Shown here: piece by piece, positions 35,237-47,997 of the stretch
Layout of the letters: every line of letters begins with the position of its first letter
How positions within the stretch are numbered: position 1 is the first letter of the stretch
Origin: Pezicula radicicola
Taxonomy: Eukaryota; Ascomycota; Leotiomycetes; Helotiales; Dermateaceae
Assembly: GCA_003008705.1 (NCBI GenBank)
Contig: PDUO01000063.1
Coordinates: 132,548 to 196,547, forward strand
Reading direction: 5' to 3'
Length of the DNA: 64,000 bases
Notes under the pieces: generated by a model
Told to the model about the DNA's origin: nothing
Database searches by the model: none
Seen by the model: the letters and a program-made list of their open reading frames with translations, nothing else
Program-made: the position numbers and the translations under genes

Positions 35237-37233
35237 ATGGCGTCCAATCCCACGGCTACACTTACCTCTCTCCTCCGCTCCTCCACTATCGAAGACCACG
35301 AGGAGATCCTCAAGGCTGCAAATGCAGTCCTTAAATCTTCAAAAGGCAACCCTGAAGCGCTTCACACTCGCGTTGTAGCGCTCTTGAAACTCGACCGCTT
35401 CGACGATGCGCTGCGAGCTCTTGACGATGGCGGTGACAAGCTAGCGGAGCACTGCGTCCTGGAAAAGGCATATGCTTTATACAAGACCGGAAAACTTGCT
35501 GAAGCGGAGAAACTAATCATTGGAGCAACCGGGGCCGACAAGAGGGGCTTGAAGCATGTCGCTGCGCAGGTGGCATATCGCGCCGAGAAATTTGAGGATG
35601 CCGCGAGGATTTATAAGGAATTGAGTGGGGAGACTGCGGGGATTGAGGGCGAAGAGAACGACCTTAGGATCAATAGTGCGGCCACAGATGCGCAGCTGGA
35701 ATGGCAAGGTAATGGGAACAAGGTTGAAGCTAGCAGGAAGAAGCCGGGCAGAGAGGATTTAGAGGCCTTCGAAACGGCATACAATGCTGCATGCGGTTGC
35801 ATCGCAAGGGGAGACTTAGGTGCTGGGACAGTTCTATTGAAGCGTTCGAGGGACCTGTGCAATGCGCTGGATGAGTTGAGTGACGAGGAAAAGCAGGCTG
35901 AGTTGTTACCTATTATGGTTCAACAAGCTTATGTCTACACCAAACTGGGGAAGTTGGAGGAGGCCGAGGCGCTGCAAAGGATGATCAATGTTGCTGAGTA
36001 CGTATTTACTTTGTGACAACATGACTGCATGCTAATTTTCGCAGTGTTCCGGAACCACCCACCAAAGTCATCGCCAGGAACAACGCCTTGGCTGCTTCGA
36101 CTACAAACGAGAACCCCTTCTTAAACCAACGTATCTTCGATTCAGTGCCCACTCTTTCGCACACCGAGAAGCACTTTGAACATCAAGCAAGCTTATTACG
36201 ACGCAATAGATACGTCATTGATCTTCAAGCACAGAAGTTTCCTGGCGTAGCAAAGTCAACAGCAACACTCATCTCAAAGTCACCAGCACCCACAGTTTCA
36301 CCATTCATCAACAACCTTTCTGTTATCAATGCTGCAGCTCATGCACATGGTGGGATTGGCAAGGCTAGCCTCAAGCAGATACTCCCCCTGCTCGAAAAGC
36401 GTCCAAATGACGTTGGATTGATTCTCACAATCATTCAGCTTTACATCCTTTTGAATAATCCAGGCCCAGCTATAAACCTCCTCGAATCTTTTTTTAAGCG
36501 TCTCGAAGAATCTGCGACACCGTCGGATCAAGATGTGCGTTTTGCACCTGGCCTGATCTCACTAATTGTGTCACTTTACAAACTTCAGGGCCGAAAGGGA
36601 CCTATACGAACAGAACTTGGGAAAGCAGCCTTGTATTGGAGAAGAAAGTCAAAGGCTCCCCAGTGTTTATTTCAACCCGCTGGAATAGCTCTGCTAGACT
36701 CGTCAAATCCTGAAGACCTTTCAACAGCCGGACAGATCTTCAAAGGCCTTCGAGAGAAGGACGCAAATGACCGCATCGCTATTGCAGGTTTCGTAGCATC
36801 ATATGCTGTCAGCGACTACGCCAAAATTGAGCCCGATTTGGAGAAACTAAGCCCCATAGACCGTCTGATCTCAGGCATCGACGCAGAAGAACTCGAGGTA
36901 GCTGGCGTGGCATCACTTCCAGCACCCGCAGCTGCAGCAACTAAGAAACGCATTGCAGAAACAGAGAAAGAGAAGCCGGCCAAGAAACGGAAAATCAGGA
37001 AGCTACCAAAGGACTATGAGGAGGGCAAGAAGATGGATCCAGAGAGATGGTTGCCACTGAGGGATAGGAGTAGCTATCGCCCGAAAGGAAAGAAGGGAAA
37101 GAAGAAGGCCATGGAGGCTACGCAAGGTGGTGTAGTGAAGGAAGAAGAGAGCTTAGAATTAGTTGGTGGGTCAGCCGTTAAGGTTGAAAAAGCTCAACCT
37201 CAAAAGGCGAAAAAGAAGAAGGGCAAAAAGTGA
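35237..37233 (+). CDS. srp72: Signal recognition particle subunit SRP72
   Basis: Largest SRP protein; with SRP68 it binds the 7S RNA S domain in the cytoplasm and nucleolus. Exons 35237-35997 and 36045-37233 encode 649 residues, typical length. The N-terminal two thirds are TPR-like helical repeats (for example PEALHTRVVALLKLDRFDDA and VLEKAYALYKTGKLAEAEKL). The C-terminal RNA-binding part has the SRP72 signature KLPKDYEEGKKMDPERWLPL followed by RSSYRPKGKKGKKK and a Lys-rich tail. The ATG at 35237 is chosen over the in-frame 35144 start because it begins the conserved region in a better context. Confidence 0.94.
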
Positions 37234-38430
37234 TCGGTTGTCTCTGTAGCTTATCTCTTCCAAAGACAGAGACTCCTTGCTACATGATCAGTTTTACAAG
37301 TTCAACCAATCAAGTAACTGTCTGTCATATTATCTGCTCTTGCAGACTAACGAAACCATCAATTGTTGTATTTGGCTTTGTTATTTGGCTTTGTTTCTAA
37401 ATTGCGCATTTTCTTCCTTTTGCTTCTCCCTTCACAAAAGTATGCCATTACCCTAAGGTATCTATATCTTACTTCTTCCCCTCGCTTCCTAGCGACAAAG
37501 GATATAATACTAGTGATAATGAAGTAAATCAGCAAGATCGAATCCTATCTATACAAAAGTAACCACAAACACAAGGGAATAGAAAAGAAAATGAAAAATG
37601 AAAAAATTAAGAGAAGATATCACGAAAATAAGATACTCCTTTCAAAGAGTTAGAATCCATAATATCCTTATCTCTTCTTATTTTCATAGATGCGGGGGGG
37701 TTGAAGAATTAAGAAGGTAGGCATTGTTGAGTAGATGGTTGACTAAGTATTACGGAGGTAGTCAGTTTCTTTTAGATGTCCTTAGGTAGGTTTGGAGATA
37801 GAAAGGTCCTCGGATGTTGTGGGAAAGGAAAGACATGTAGTATGATGGACTTCTATTACCTTTAAATCTACCTAATTGTAGACTTTGTTATACACCTTGC
37901 TTCTATTTGACTTTACCCCTACTAGTATACTCTCTCCTCAAGGAATGAGTAACATAAACAATTACCTTTATTTAGTGGCTACTTGCCGAGCACAGGGGTC
38001 AAAGTGCCTGGTATCGAGGCATTCAAACAAAGGTGTAGGGAAGAATCACGAGGAAAGATCTACGACGAACTGTACTGTAGAACATCACTAGCTATATATA
38101 TCCACTTATGCAGTTGTTACTGGGAACATCAAGCTCAAAAAGCAAGGCACACATAAAATGTCCATAAATTCATCTCTTAACACCATTCATGCGACCGTCC
38201 CTGCGTGATGACATGCTACGCCTAACCATGCCCTTACGAAAATCAGTGCCATATACAAGATAACAACCATGCCATAGTAATGTACAAATGAAAACTTTTA
38301 ACCCGTCGCCTTGCAAAATTTAGAGCAATGCTAAGCCAAAGTCGCCAGTCAATGGTGAAATATCAGACCGAAAAAGTATTTGAAAACAGCAGTAGGTGCC
38401 GAAAAAAAAGATTAATGGTGAAAGTAATAA
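37234..38430. other. Intergenic between convergent SRP72 and Sec7 genes
   Basis: About 1.2 kb, AT-rich. No coding frame with a domain. Palindromic CTGTACTGTAG lies near 38071. Confidence 0.5.
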
Positions 38431-41400
38431 TCAAGCACTAGCCACGGCCGGAAGTGGGGTGCCTGGCAGATGATCATTCCCGGTGCCATGCCCAGAATCA
38501 TTCTGCTCTACTTCTTGGACGCTGTTGCTATGTTTGTCGGAATATCCAGACGTTGTCGGCGAATTCGACGCTTCTGGTGTATAGAACATCGCTTGCTTTT
38601 CATGACTGTCAGGCTCGCCACTGGTCCCGTCTTCATCCTCATCCTGAACTCGAGGCAGTGGAGTGCGCCGGCCATCAGAAAGGCTTGCCATGTCGCTTTC
38701 TCCATCAGATACCACAGCTCCAGCACTGTGTGATGCATGAGCGTAGAGCTTCCTATGGAGGTCTCTGAAACTTTTTGCTGTTGCCGAGCTACCCGTAGCA
38801 GCAGATCCATGACGCTCGTGATATTCGTACGGCTCAGCAAGAACGGAATGGAAGTCGTCGTCGATAGTCGCAGGTGAACCGAGACTCGATTCATTGTGAC
38901 TTGCCTTACGAAGGCGCAGTCTTTCCTCTGGCGACATCAAGCCGAGTTCTGTCCCAAAGGTAATGACTGAAGCTTTCTTGCCGTGAACGACAAAACTTCC
39001 CGTACCACGAGATAGAACGTCGTCTGTATTAGTCTCGTCGGACATACCAGCACTGGACGCAGAGTCTTTCCCTTTGCGACTTCTGTGGTGAGTAGGTCCA
39101 TGAGCTTCCCGAAGGGTTCGATGCAGACTACGTCGAATCTTGCCTCGATCTGTCTTTTCTTTGTCTAGGCCTTGTTCGTTAACGTCGTCATTCTCTAGGC
39201 CAGTGTTAGGCCGTTTACTATCCGGAGTTCCACCATCCATGAGGCCTGCTTGTTCTAATACGGCTTGTTCAGCAGCATCCGGATTTGGGGTTGATGGTGC
39301 ATGCTGAGAATCCGTCGAAAGGGTATGGTGCGTAGTAGGTCGTGAACTGGAAGTAAGGCCCGGACTAGGAGGAGCCATTGTAGACACAGAAACCTTGCGG
39401 CCACGAGGGTCGAAGTTCAAAGGAGGGAGTTCCCATGAAGCGTGGGCCTTGTGGAAGCTCGAGCTATGGCTAAGTGCTGGCGGCGTTTGGAATATATCAT
39501 CTATCTCATGACCCGTTTCTTGTTGGGAATTTGGTTGCGCAGAAGTTGAGGGCCGGATCATTGAAGAAGCAGTTGGGGATCGTGGGCTACGTTGTGGACC
39601 TAGAGTGCTGCTTCCCTTTGAGTGAAGTCTAGGCAGATTTCCGCGTTCTACAGGCGATACCTCTCCGAACAATTCTTTCTTCGGAGTTCCATCCTCCGCA
39701 GCACTCAGTCTCTCCTCGTTCAAATCCATTGTTAAAATGTCTTTATGGCATCTCAACCGCCAGATTTCCATTCTACCCCACTTCAATTGAGCTGCCATCC
39801 GGCCAGCTGCTAGAAGTACCTGTTCCCGGGACTTTTGCTGAATGGGAGCAAGTATTTGCAAGTGCCTCGCGTTCCTAAGCTGGGCGTCTAATTGTTTCTG
39901 GGCAGCAATAAGCTTCTCCTCGGCATCAGCAATCTTTTGCAACATTATTTCCCGTCGAGCGGCAAGGATATCTTGTGCCATTTGCTTATCAATCTTGCCA
40001 CTAACAATAGTCACTTCTCCGGAAGGGGTCTGTACTGACTGCGCAGAATCATTGTGGCTTTCCAGTCTTCTGATTCCGCGGGCTCGTTGACCCTCATAAT
40101 TGCCGCCAACTACACCACGCATCCGAACGCCAGAGGATCGGAACGCTGCGGCATAATTGAGCTTTGCAAGCCAATCATTCATTTCCTCTTCGTTGTCGGC
40201 TAGGAAGGTTTCCTCGAATCCTCCATGACGAACGAAAACGAAAGCATTTTTGTGTTTCTTGTAAGTAGAGTCAAGTAGGGCCACCGAATCGTCAGTCGAC
40301 ATAAGCGCGTCTGGTTTGAAATTGTCCAATGGCGGTTTGAAAATAATAGGAATACCATCATGTCCTTGCTTAATATGTGTATCATGCTGGTGCATCAGGT
40401 TCTTGATCCAGGCCGTGTTGCGGAAGAAGTAAAGCTGAGCACCAGTGAGAATTGCACCCCACTCCTGCCATGGAGACCTAGTTTTCTTCTTCTTTGCATC
40501 CTTACGCCATAGTAGACCAACCTTAGTGATCTTGATATCAACAATTCCGGGATGCGCCTCGTCAGGATTGCTCATGGTTTTGTCGGTCATAAAGGCGTCA
40601 GGGCGGGATCTTGCTGATACAATTTGTAAAATTCCAGTTCTAAAGAAAGTCTTTTGCAAGTCTTGCAAGTTAAGTGATGATGCCGTCCCAAGGTAGCTGT
40701 AATGTTCTTCTAAATGCATCACGTCTTTGAGGTTCGGCCTTAGTGTGTCAAGCTTGCTATCAATGATGAGGGTATATGGGTCAACGGGCTCTTTCGAAGA
40801 TCGCTTTGAAGGGTCCACGTTTCCACGTGGAAAGAGAGACTGCTTCTTTTTTATTTTATGCTGCACAATACGCTCACCATTAATATCCAGATCATCTTCA
40901 ACATGGATAAAAGGTGTATATGATATGTTGTCATAAAAGCACTCGAGGATTTCATCGAAAATCCCTTCGCCACGGGTATTCTTGATATAGTCCGGTTTTT
41001 GCATCTTGTGTTTGTTGTTCTTATTAAAAACGTCGGTGTGTAAGATGAGTAAGGAGAAAGCAATAAAGTATGCCTGGTCAGGAGATGCATAAATTCCAGG
41101 ATTACATTCGTGGTAACGGTTAGCAAAGCTCTGTAAGCATCGATCGATATGTTGAGTCTCCTTCGGCAACTCGACTTCCATAAGCAGTTTCCGAATTGCC
41201 ATATCCATAGGATCGCCAAAGAAGCCAAATCCACGCATATAGCTTCGAAGAACTGCTTGAGAGAAGGGATCACTCCCTTTAGACAGCACACTAGCTACAA
41301 CGCCTCTGCTCACTGCCTCCTCAAGACGCACGAGGTATTTTGCTGGCGTATCATCTTCGTATCTTTCAGGGAGGACTACCTTCGGCGGTTCTCTAGTTAG

Positions 41401-42785
41401 TTGCATTGAATTTTGTTTTGAGGTGCTTGATCCAGGGGTATCAGGACCAGAGCCATGTCGAGGAAAAGGGGGTTCTGAGTTTTGTCGTAAGCGGTGAGAA
41501 AGACCGAATAGGTCGCCAAAGCTTTTTCTTCCTGTGGAGGTAGAGGTTCGCGTCGATGGTAAGGGAGGGGTTGGTAAGGGGTCGTCACTGGGCATATTCC
41601 GTAAAGAACTAAGAGTGGAAGATCTACCGCGGGCCCCAAGCCTTCGGCGAGTAGGAGAGGATTTTACAGAGGCTGTGGAGTCGCCTCGAAGGAGTGCTGG
41701 CTGCCCCACAACACTATGTGCTGGAGAAGGAAGAGGCGAGGAAAGTCCAATATTTCCCATATCTTCAGTTGATGGAGACTGCAGAGCCCTCACTGCAGCA
41801 GAGTCAGAAGCAACGGATGCTCTAGAAGCGGTAAGATGGTCTTGGGGGTTGGACTTTTGCGGGAGATGTGAGAGGTCAAAAAAGGGACTTGGTTTTTTTC
41901 TACGTGGCAGACGAAAGAAAGTCGTTGTGGTGTGAACAGTATGGGTTGTAGTCGTAGTTGTTGCATATACCCCATGGTCTCCGGAGCTTCCGTCTGACCT
42001 TGACGACTCGGACAGTCGATTGACAGGAAGTGCCAAGGTTGAGGCAGCGTCGTCGCCATACGCAGGTGGAGAACTAGTACCAGCCTGGGTTACAGGTCGT
42101 TCAGGTTCATCGAAAGTAACACGACTCTTGCTCCCAGATGATTCATTTTCAGACATCGTTTTCCTTCTTTCCTTCTTCTCGATCTTCAACTCTGGTGGAG
42201 GATTGGGATCGCTCGAAGTCTTGTTACGTCCTCCAAGCTTCATACGCGACTTCTTCTTCGTCATGCCTCCGGTATTCACATCGATTGTTGGTGCTGTCGT
42301 TATGATTTCGGGGGCTGGGTTGGTCAGTTAGCAACGGCATGCAAATCAAGATCATGTACCAAGAGAACAGAGCTACGCTTACGAGTTGGCAGAGGCGGGG
42401 CTTCCGTTTGCGCTGCTTGAGCTTGAGCTTGAGCTTGTAGTTTCGCCCGGGTTGATAGCGCACCTTCCGAGGCGTGCCTGAACTTGAGCATGCTAAATCG
42501 ACGATGCTTTGAATGCTCTTCTTGTACTGGCGGTGACGAGGGACGTTCTCCATCCTGTTCGGGGTCGTCTGCAGCGCTCTTTCCATGCCCAAATCCAGAC
42601 GAATAATGAGTGGCCTCGGCAGCAGACGGCGACAGAAAATCCGTTTTACGGGGAATCTGCTCACTCGCTCTGCCATCGGGAACTGCAGTACTCAAATGCG
42701 AATCCATCGAGAAAAAGCTATGCCTCCGCATGTCGATGTCGCTGGCAAGACCCTTCCGACGTAACAGGCCCGGCACAATTGGCAT
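38431..42785 (-). CDS. Sec7-PH guanine nucleotide exchange factor for Arf (Syt1-like)
   Basis: Activates Arf-family GTPases in vesicle traffic by GDP release. Exons 42785-42383 and 42314-38431 encode 1428 residues. The N-terminal 440 residues are Ser/Thr/Pro-rich and disordered, with a Thr-repeat near 250-265. The Sec7 domain spans about 450-600. Its catalytic motif reads LPKETQHIDRCLQSFANRY, with the glutamate finger at about E520, and ends in the usual AYFIAFSLLILHTDVFN helix. A PH domain follows at about 727-860 (VGLLWRKD, WQEWGAILTGAQLYFFRNTAW, a closing FLADNEEEMNDWLAKLNYA helix). Then come a short coiled coil (about 915-950) and a long disordered tail. The Sec7-then-PH order fits the yeast Syt1 type rather than large Sec7/Gea proteins. 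The exon 1 join restores PLPTPPEIITT. Confidence 0.9.
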
Positions 42786-43559
42786 GGTGAAGAACGGGTT
42801 GCTCAATCATTGAGCACAACGCGGGTGATTGAGATGGGTAGCAGAGTAGTGACGATGTGATCTTCTTCAAGTGTTTTGTTTATTCGTTCGTTCCGGTCTG
42901 TGTCACCAGCTGTTACGGGATTGTTGCGATAGTCAAGTCCCAGCTAGGAGACCCCTGTGCAGTTCGGTGGGCAAACGAACGACGACGATGATACGTAAGA
43001 AAGACAAAGAAACTAGATACGGCGACCACACCAATATGAAGATCAATTAAGATATCATACGGAGAGTTTGGATTGATTACAGTACAGCGTGAATGAAGAT
43101 GATGAGTGACTTATGTCGATTACGTCTGTTTCGGGTCTCCTTTTTTGCTTTGGTGCTGGTCCAAGACCCCAAACTCTTGATTTAGAATAGCGCTAAAGTT
43201 CGTAACTTCCGAAGGCGTCCATGGTGTTGGCCTCAGCCTCAGCCTCAGCCTCAAAAGTTACAATATACCTTCGTAACTTTGCAAAATGCTTGCATCAACC
43301 CCACCTACCCACTAATATACATTCGCTCCACTCCCGACTACTGCTGCCCCATCCTCTATCCTCTATCTTTTACAGTAGCAGACTCTGCCTTCTACTTTCT
43401 GCTCGCACACTTCAGCAACATCCTCAATTCAACCTAGTATCCTTATCGTAAGGACCGAGTCCTCAATGTAAATAGCCCGTACCCGGCACGACGTCTGCTC
43501 TGCGCACGCGACCATCCAACACAGTGACAGAAAAGAGAGCATCGCTCCATACATTGAAC
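42786..43559. promoter_or_regulatory. Divergent promoter region, Sec7-PH gene / ecm14
   Basis: 774 bp between two start codons. Contains a CCTCAG microsatellite (43231-43252, about four units) and TACAGTAC near 43078. No gene is seen inside. Confidence 0.45.
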
Positions 43560-45523
43560 ATGTGGAGCCGCGTTGAAGCCAGGCACTTGCAGAGGGCAAC
43601 GCTGGCCTTTTGTGCCATACTTCTTCTTGTCTATGGCTTATGGGAGTTTTGCCTACCGACCTTCGCGCATCAATCGTCTGTGCTACCGGCCACGACGCCG
43701 CGATTGAGCAGGTTTAGGGATTCAACCATTCGCAGATTGTTCGGTAGCCCTTTAAAGAACGGAAGACCTTGCCATGCAGCCGATGGCAATTCACGCCTTT
43801 CGACTCCCCGAGTGCCAACATCGTTTCGTGCGAGATACGGAGGAGACGTGGTTCTGCGCTTCAATATCAGTACTGCCGTAGAAGAGCATGCATTGGCTGA
43901 AGCTGCAGACACTCTCTTCCTAGATGTCTGGGAATTTACGAACAATTGGGCCGACATAAGACTAGCGGAGGCCGATGTATGTTGCAATGAACATGAGAGA
44001 ACGCATCTGCCGTGTTGACTTTAATATTATAGGTACCATCACTCCTCGGACTGCTACCCAATTCTCTGCAAAAGGCATATGCTCCCTTGGTGCCGGATTT
44101 AGCAAAACTTATCTTTGATTCACACCCGTCGCCTTCCTTCGAGGACACACGGCGCCCATATCAAGCTTTCAGCCCTGCTGTGAAGAGTGCAGATCTGAAT
44201 GCCGCAAAGACCCCTGAAGTTGACAACTTTTTCTTCCGTAACTACCAGCCCTACTCAGTAATTGTGCCCTGGATGCGGCTAATGGCTTCAATGTTCACAA
44301 CGTATGTATTCTCTTAGTAGAACCTTCCAGTGTAGTTATGAGACATGTCTATGCTCAGGAGACATTGAATTATGGCTCATAAACCTCATCTTCGCGTCTA
44401 GAATTGGTGAGGTAGCACTAACACTCTATTCTTGATCAGTCATTGTCGCATGATCAGCATCGGTACGTCTTTTGAGGGCCGAGATATCTCTGCTCTGCGA
44501 ATTGGGGTGTCTCCTAGGAATGCACAAGAACCACGGGGGCCGCGGAAGACAATAATCATATCAGGTGGTTTCCACGCTCGAGAATGGATATCAGTAAGTA
44601 CGGTGACTTATATAGCGTGGTCTTTGATCAACTCCTATGGTAAGTCTCCGGATATCACCAAGTATCTAGAAGAATTTGATTTCGTCCTTATCCCTACGGT
44701 TAATGTTGATGGATACGTATATACTTGGGAGGTAAGTGATGAATTCCGCAACCCCCCGAGTATTGTGATGGCGAGTTAACAGAGCCTCTACTAGAATGAC
44801 CGGCTCTGGCGTAAGAACCGACAACAGACCAGCCTTCGGTTCTGTCGTGGACTTGATTTAGACCGAAGTTTCGGCTTCGAGTGGGATGTAAATTCCTTCC
44901 AGCCCAACCCATGCTCTGAGAGCTACCCGGGTGATGAGCCCTTCCAGGCTGTCGAATCGCATAGGTTGGCCGACTGGGCAAATAACGAGACTGAAAATAA
45001 CAATGTGAAGTTTGTTGGCTTTTTGGATCTTCATTCCTACAGCCAGCAGGTCCTTTATCCGTATTCATACTCATGCGCGGCCTACCCACCAAGTCAAGAA
45101 AACTTGGAGGAACTAGGCATGGGTCTCGCAAAAGCTATCAGACAATACAGTGGAGAACAATACGGAGTCGCTTCGGCCTGTGAAGGTGCTGTTTCTTCCA
45201 AAAATAAGGATGACGGAGACGTTGAGGCTCGGATGGAAACAGGCGGTGGATCAGCTATTGATTGGTTCTACCACGAACTACGGGTTCGTTATAGCTATCA
45301 GATCAAGCTGAGAGATACCGGAAGTTATGGATTTTTGCTTCCGAAGGAGAACATCGTGCCGACCGGAGAAGAAACATTCAGAGCTGTAGAGTACTTCGCG
45401 GATTTCCTACTTGGAAACAAGGGTATTGAGAGCTTGCTCTCGGATGATCATTTGCATGAAGAACAGCCTGTTGAAGAAGCTGAAATACCACTAGCTGAAC
45501 TAAGAAGGAGAATGATGAGATGA
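43560..45523 (+). CDS. ecm14: Inactive M14 metallocarboxypeptidase-like protein Ecm14
   Basis: Secreted/vacuolar carboxypeptidase-A fold protein linked to cell wall phenotypes in yeast. Exons 43560-43976, 44033-44301, 44440-44731 and 44795-45523 give 568 residues. An N-terminal signal sequence or anchor ([15 protein letters not shown]) is followed by a prodomain and the M14 domain from about residue 205. The zinc ligands are present: FHAREW (H274, E277) and DLHSYSQ (H406). The general-base glutamate of active carboxypeptidases, in ELRD-x-G, is replaced by lysine (K497 in [16 protein letters not shown]). This is the known hallmark of Ecm14, so it should bind zinc but not hydrolyse. The C-terminal Glu-rich tail ends RRRMMR. 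Confidence 0.93.
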
Positions 45524-46385
45524 AGGTATTGACCTACAGTTTTTTTAAGGATGGCGTTTAGGGGCTGTGAATTGGACAAAGCACCAGGAAGTACAGTATG
45601 ATAATGCAAAGGGCGTTGTTTGGAAAGGGAAACTGTTATACCTGGAGGACCAGCGGATCGGTGGATTACTTTTATGGCACTGGATTTATCTACTTCTCTT
45701 AATAAAAGTGTGCTCAGACAAAGTTGACAGTCGAGGTGAATGTGTACAAGAAAGCGCTGAGTGCTACTATTCTGTGGATGCAGCAAGCCTTCTGTGTCTG
45801 CTATCCATAGACCCAACAACCCGGTTACAGGAAGAGTTGATCAGCAAAGCAGCCTTTTCATTTTGAAGAGCATTTGTACGGAGGTCATAGCAAAAACTAT
45901 AGAGACTATAGGTGGTTATAGGGGTGTCGCGACAACTTATAGGGCATAAGAGCCTATAACTAGCCCCTATTCTACACTATCTATAGGGCGTGGTAGGTAT
46001 ATTATAGTGTGCTTAGGCAGGGCAAAAGAGGACTAGGTTGCTCAGACCCCTGTAACCCGTTGCTGTAGCATTAGGTATTGACCGCCTAAAGGTCCCTGTA
46101 ATCTCCAAACTTTTTGCCGTGACCTCCGCAATCCTGTCTTTCCAAAGGCGTAGCTTAAAAGCGGGCGGTGAGGATACAACTCTCGGCTCTCACAAACTAC
46201 TCCGCTCGGAATTGACTTTCGCGCCCTTTGCATCATTACTGCGTCATGCGGAGTTGCTTGCCTCTCATAAGTTCATGAACTCTCCTCTTAAACTCATAAA
46301 GCACTCGTTCAATTAGCAGCACCTTCAAAACGGCCCAACTGACAACAGATAAATACACATATCTCACATCAAAAATACAGTAACA
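45524..46385. other. Intergenic with a small palindromic TATAGGG repeat patch
   Basis: Between ecm14 and the epoxide hydrolase. At about 45893-46010 words such as TTATAGGGCATAAGAGCCTATAA and its inverse CCTATTC/TATAGGGCG recur, matching in style the interiors of the two MITEs in this window. No terminal inverted repeats could be read, so this may be a decayed copy. Confidence 0.4.
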
Positions 46386-47997
46386 ATGGCACCAGAACCC
46401 TTCAAAATATCCGTTCCCCAATCCAAGATTGACTCACTCAAAACAAAGCTATCTCTTGCGGAATTTCCTGACGAGCTTGACGGAGCAGGCTGGGATCTCG
46501 GTGCTCCAAAAGCTGATGTTCAACGACTTGCCAAGAAGTGGGAACAATGGGATTGGCACCAAGCTCAAGAGAAATTGAATGCTGAGTTACCTCAATTTCA
46601 CACCGGAGTTGAAGTCGATGGGTTTGGAACTCTCGATATTCATTTTGTGTGGCAGCAGAGCGAAGTTAAAAATGCTATCCCACTGCTATTTTGTCATGGC
46701 TGTAAGTTAATATTTCCCCCAACCAACAACTAGGTGGCTGACTTTTTTCTCTTCAGGGCCAGGGTCATTTCTGGAAGTTAGACATATTCTTCCACTTCTT
46801 TCTCAGCCAGATGGACCAGCATTTCATATCGTCGCTCCATCTCTCCCCAACTTGTAAATCTTTCAACGATATTCTGTTGCATTTTTCTAGATTTTATTAG
46901 ATAAAAATAGTGCTAACCTCATGCAATTTAGTGGGTTTAGCGAGGGAGTGAAGAAACGTGGTTTTGCAGCTATCCAATACGCAGAAACTTGCCACAAATT
47001 GATGCAGCAGCTCGGTTATAAAGAATATGTCACTCAAGGTTTGTAGCAGGAGTATTTTCTGGTCACTATCTTCTATGTCTATGTTGTTCATCTCTTGAAT
47101 TGCCTTTTTTTTTGTCGGACAAACACTATGTCAAACAAGCAGTTTTGACTTCTCTCTAGGAGGCGACTGGGGTTTTACTATCACAAGAACCATGGGCATT
47201 CTTTATCCAGAATATGTGAAGGCCAGTCACATCAATATGTTTTTGGTCTCAGCTGCGCCACAATTCAAAAAGCATCCGATATTGGCATTGCAACATGCTG
47301 TTACTCCATATGGAGAGAAAGAAAAGGCCGGCTTTGCTCGAACGACCTGGTTCCAAAAGGAGGGCAGAGGCTATAACCTTCTTCAATCAACCAAACCCCA
47401 GACGCTCTCATATGCCTTAAAAGACTCTCCTGTAGCTCTCCTGGCTTGGATATATGAGAAGCTCCATGATTGGACTGATGATTACCCCTGGACTGATGAC
47501 CAGATACTTGAATGGATCAGTATTTACCAATTTAGTCGAGCTGGACCTGGAGCCGCTCATAACATGTAAGTTGATAAAGCCTTTTCTGTACAATTTGTTC
47601 TTTCAGGCACTAACCAGCTGAAGCTACTACGAGGTCACGCACTCGGATGAGGACCCGAAACCAAGTCATGTTACTCGTGAAATGATGATGTCTTATGTCC
47701 CTAAGGTGAAACTTGGATTGGCTTATAATCCGAAAGAGCTGGCTGTTGTCCCTAAAACTTGGGCTAGAACGTTAGGAAATATTGTGTTCGAAGCTGATAA
47801 TGAGAGAGGAGGGTAAGATCTCTCTGAGTATCTTTTTAGAACTTAAGGCTGATCTTAGAATTTTTAGTCACTTCTATGCCATCGAGCATCCCGAGTATCT
47901 GGCAAGAGACTTAAAAACCATGTTTGGGAAGGGAGGTGGTGCTTTTGGTGTTGTGAAGGGAAAATCGGGTTACGATGATGATCGGGCAAGACTCTAA
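46386..47997 (+). CDS. Microsomal-type epoxide hydrolase (alpha/beta hydrolase)
   Basis: Opens epoxides to vicinal diols. Exons 46386-46701, 46757-46853, 46932-47038, 47160-47565, 47624-47812 and 47868-47997 give 414 residues. The epoxide-hydrolase N-terminal domain (about 5-100) has the [20 protein letters not shown] start. The oxyanion motif is HGWPGS (106-108). The nucleophile is in GGDWG (D176). The catalytic His is in [17 protein letters not shown] (H373). Tyrosines that could polarise the epoxide lie in the lid (YQFSRAG, YYEVTH). A catalytic acid is likely in FEADNERGG. No membrane anchor is seen. Intron 4 is spliced to a TGAAG acceptor, since the nearer CAG would give a stop. The substrate is unknown. 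Confidence 0.92.
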
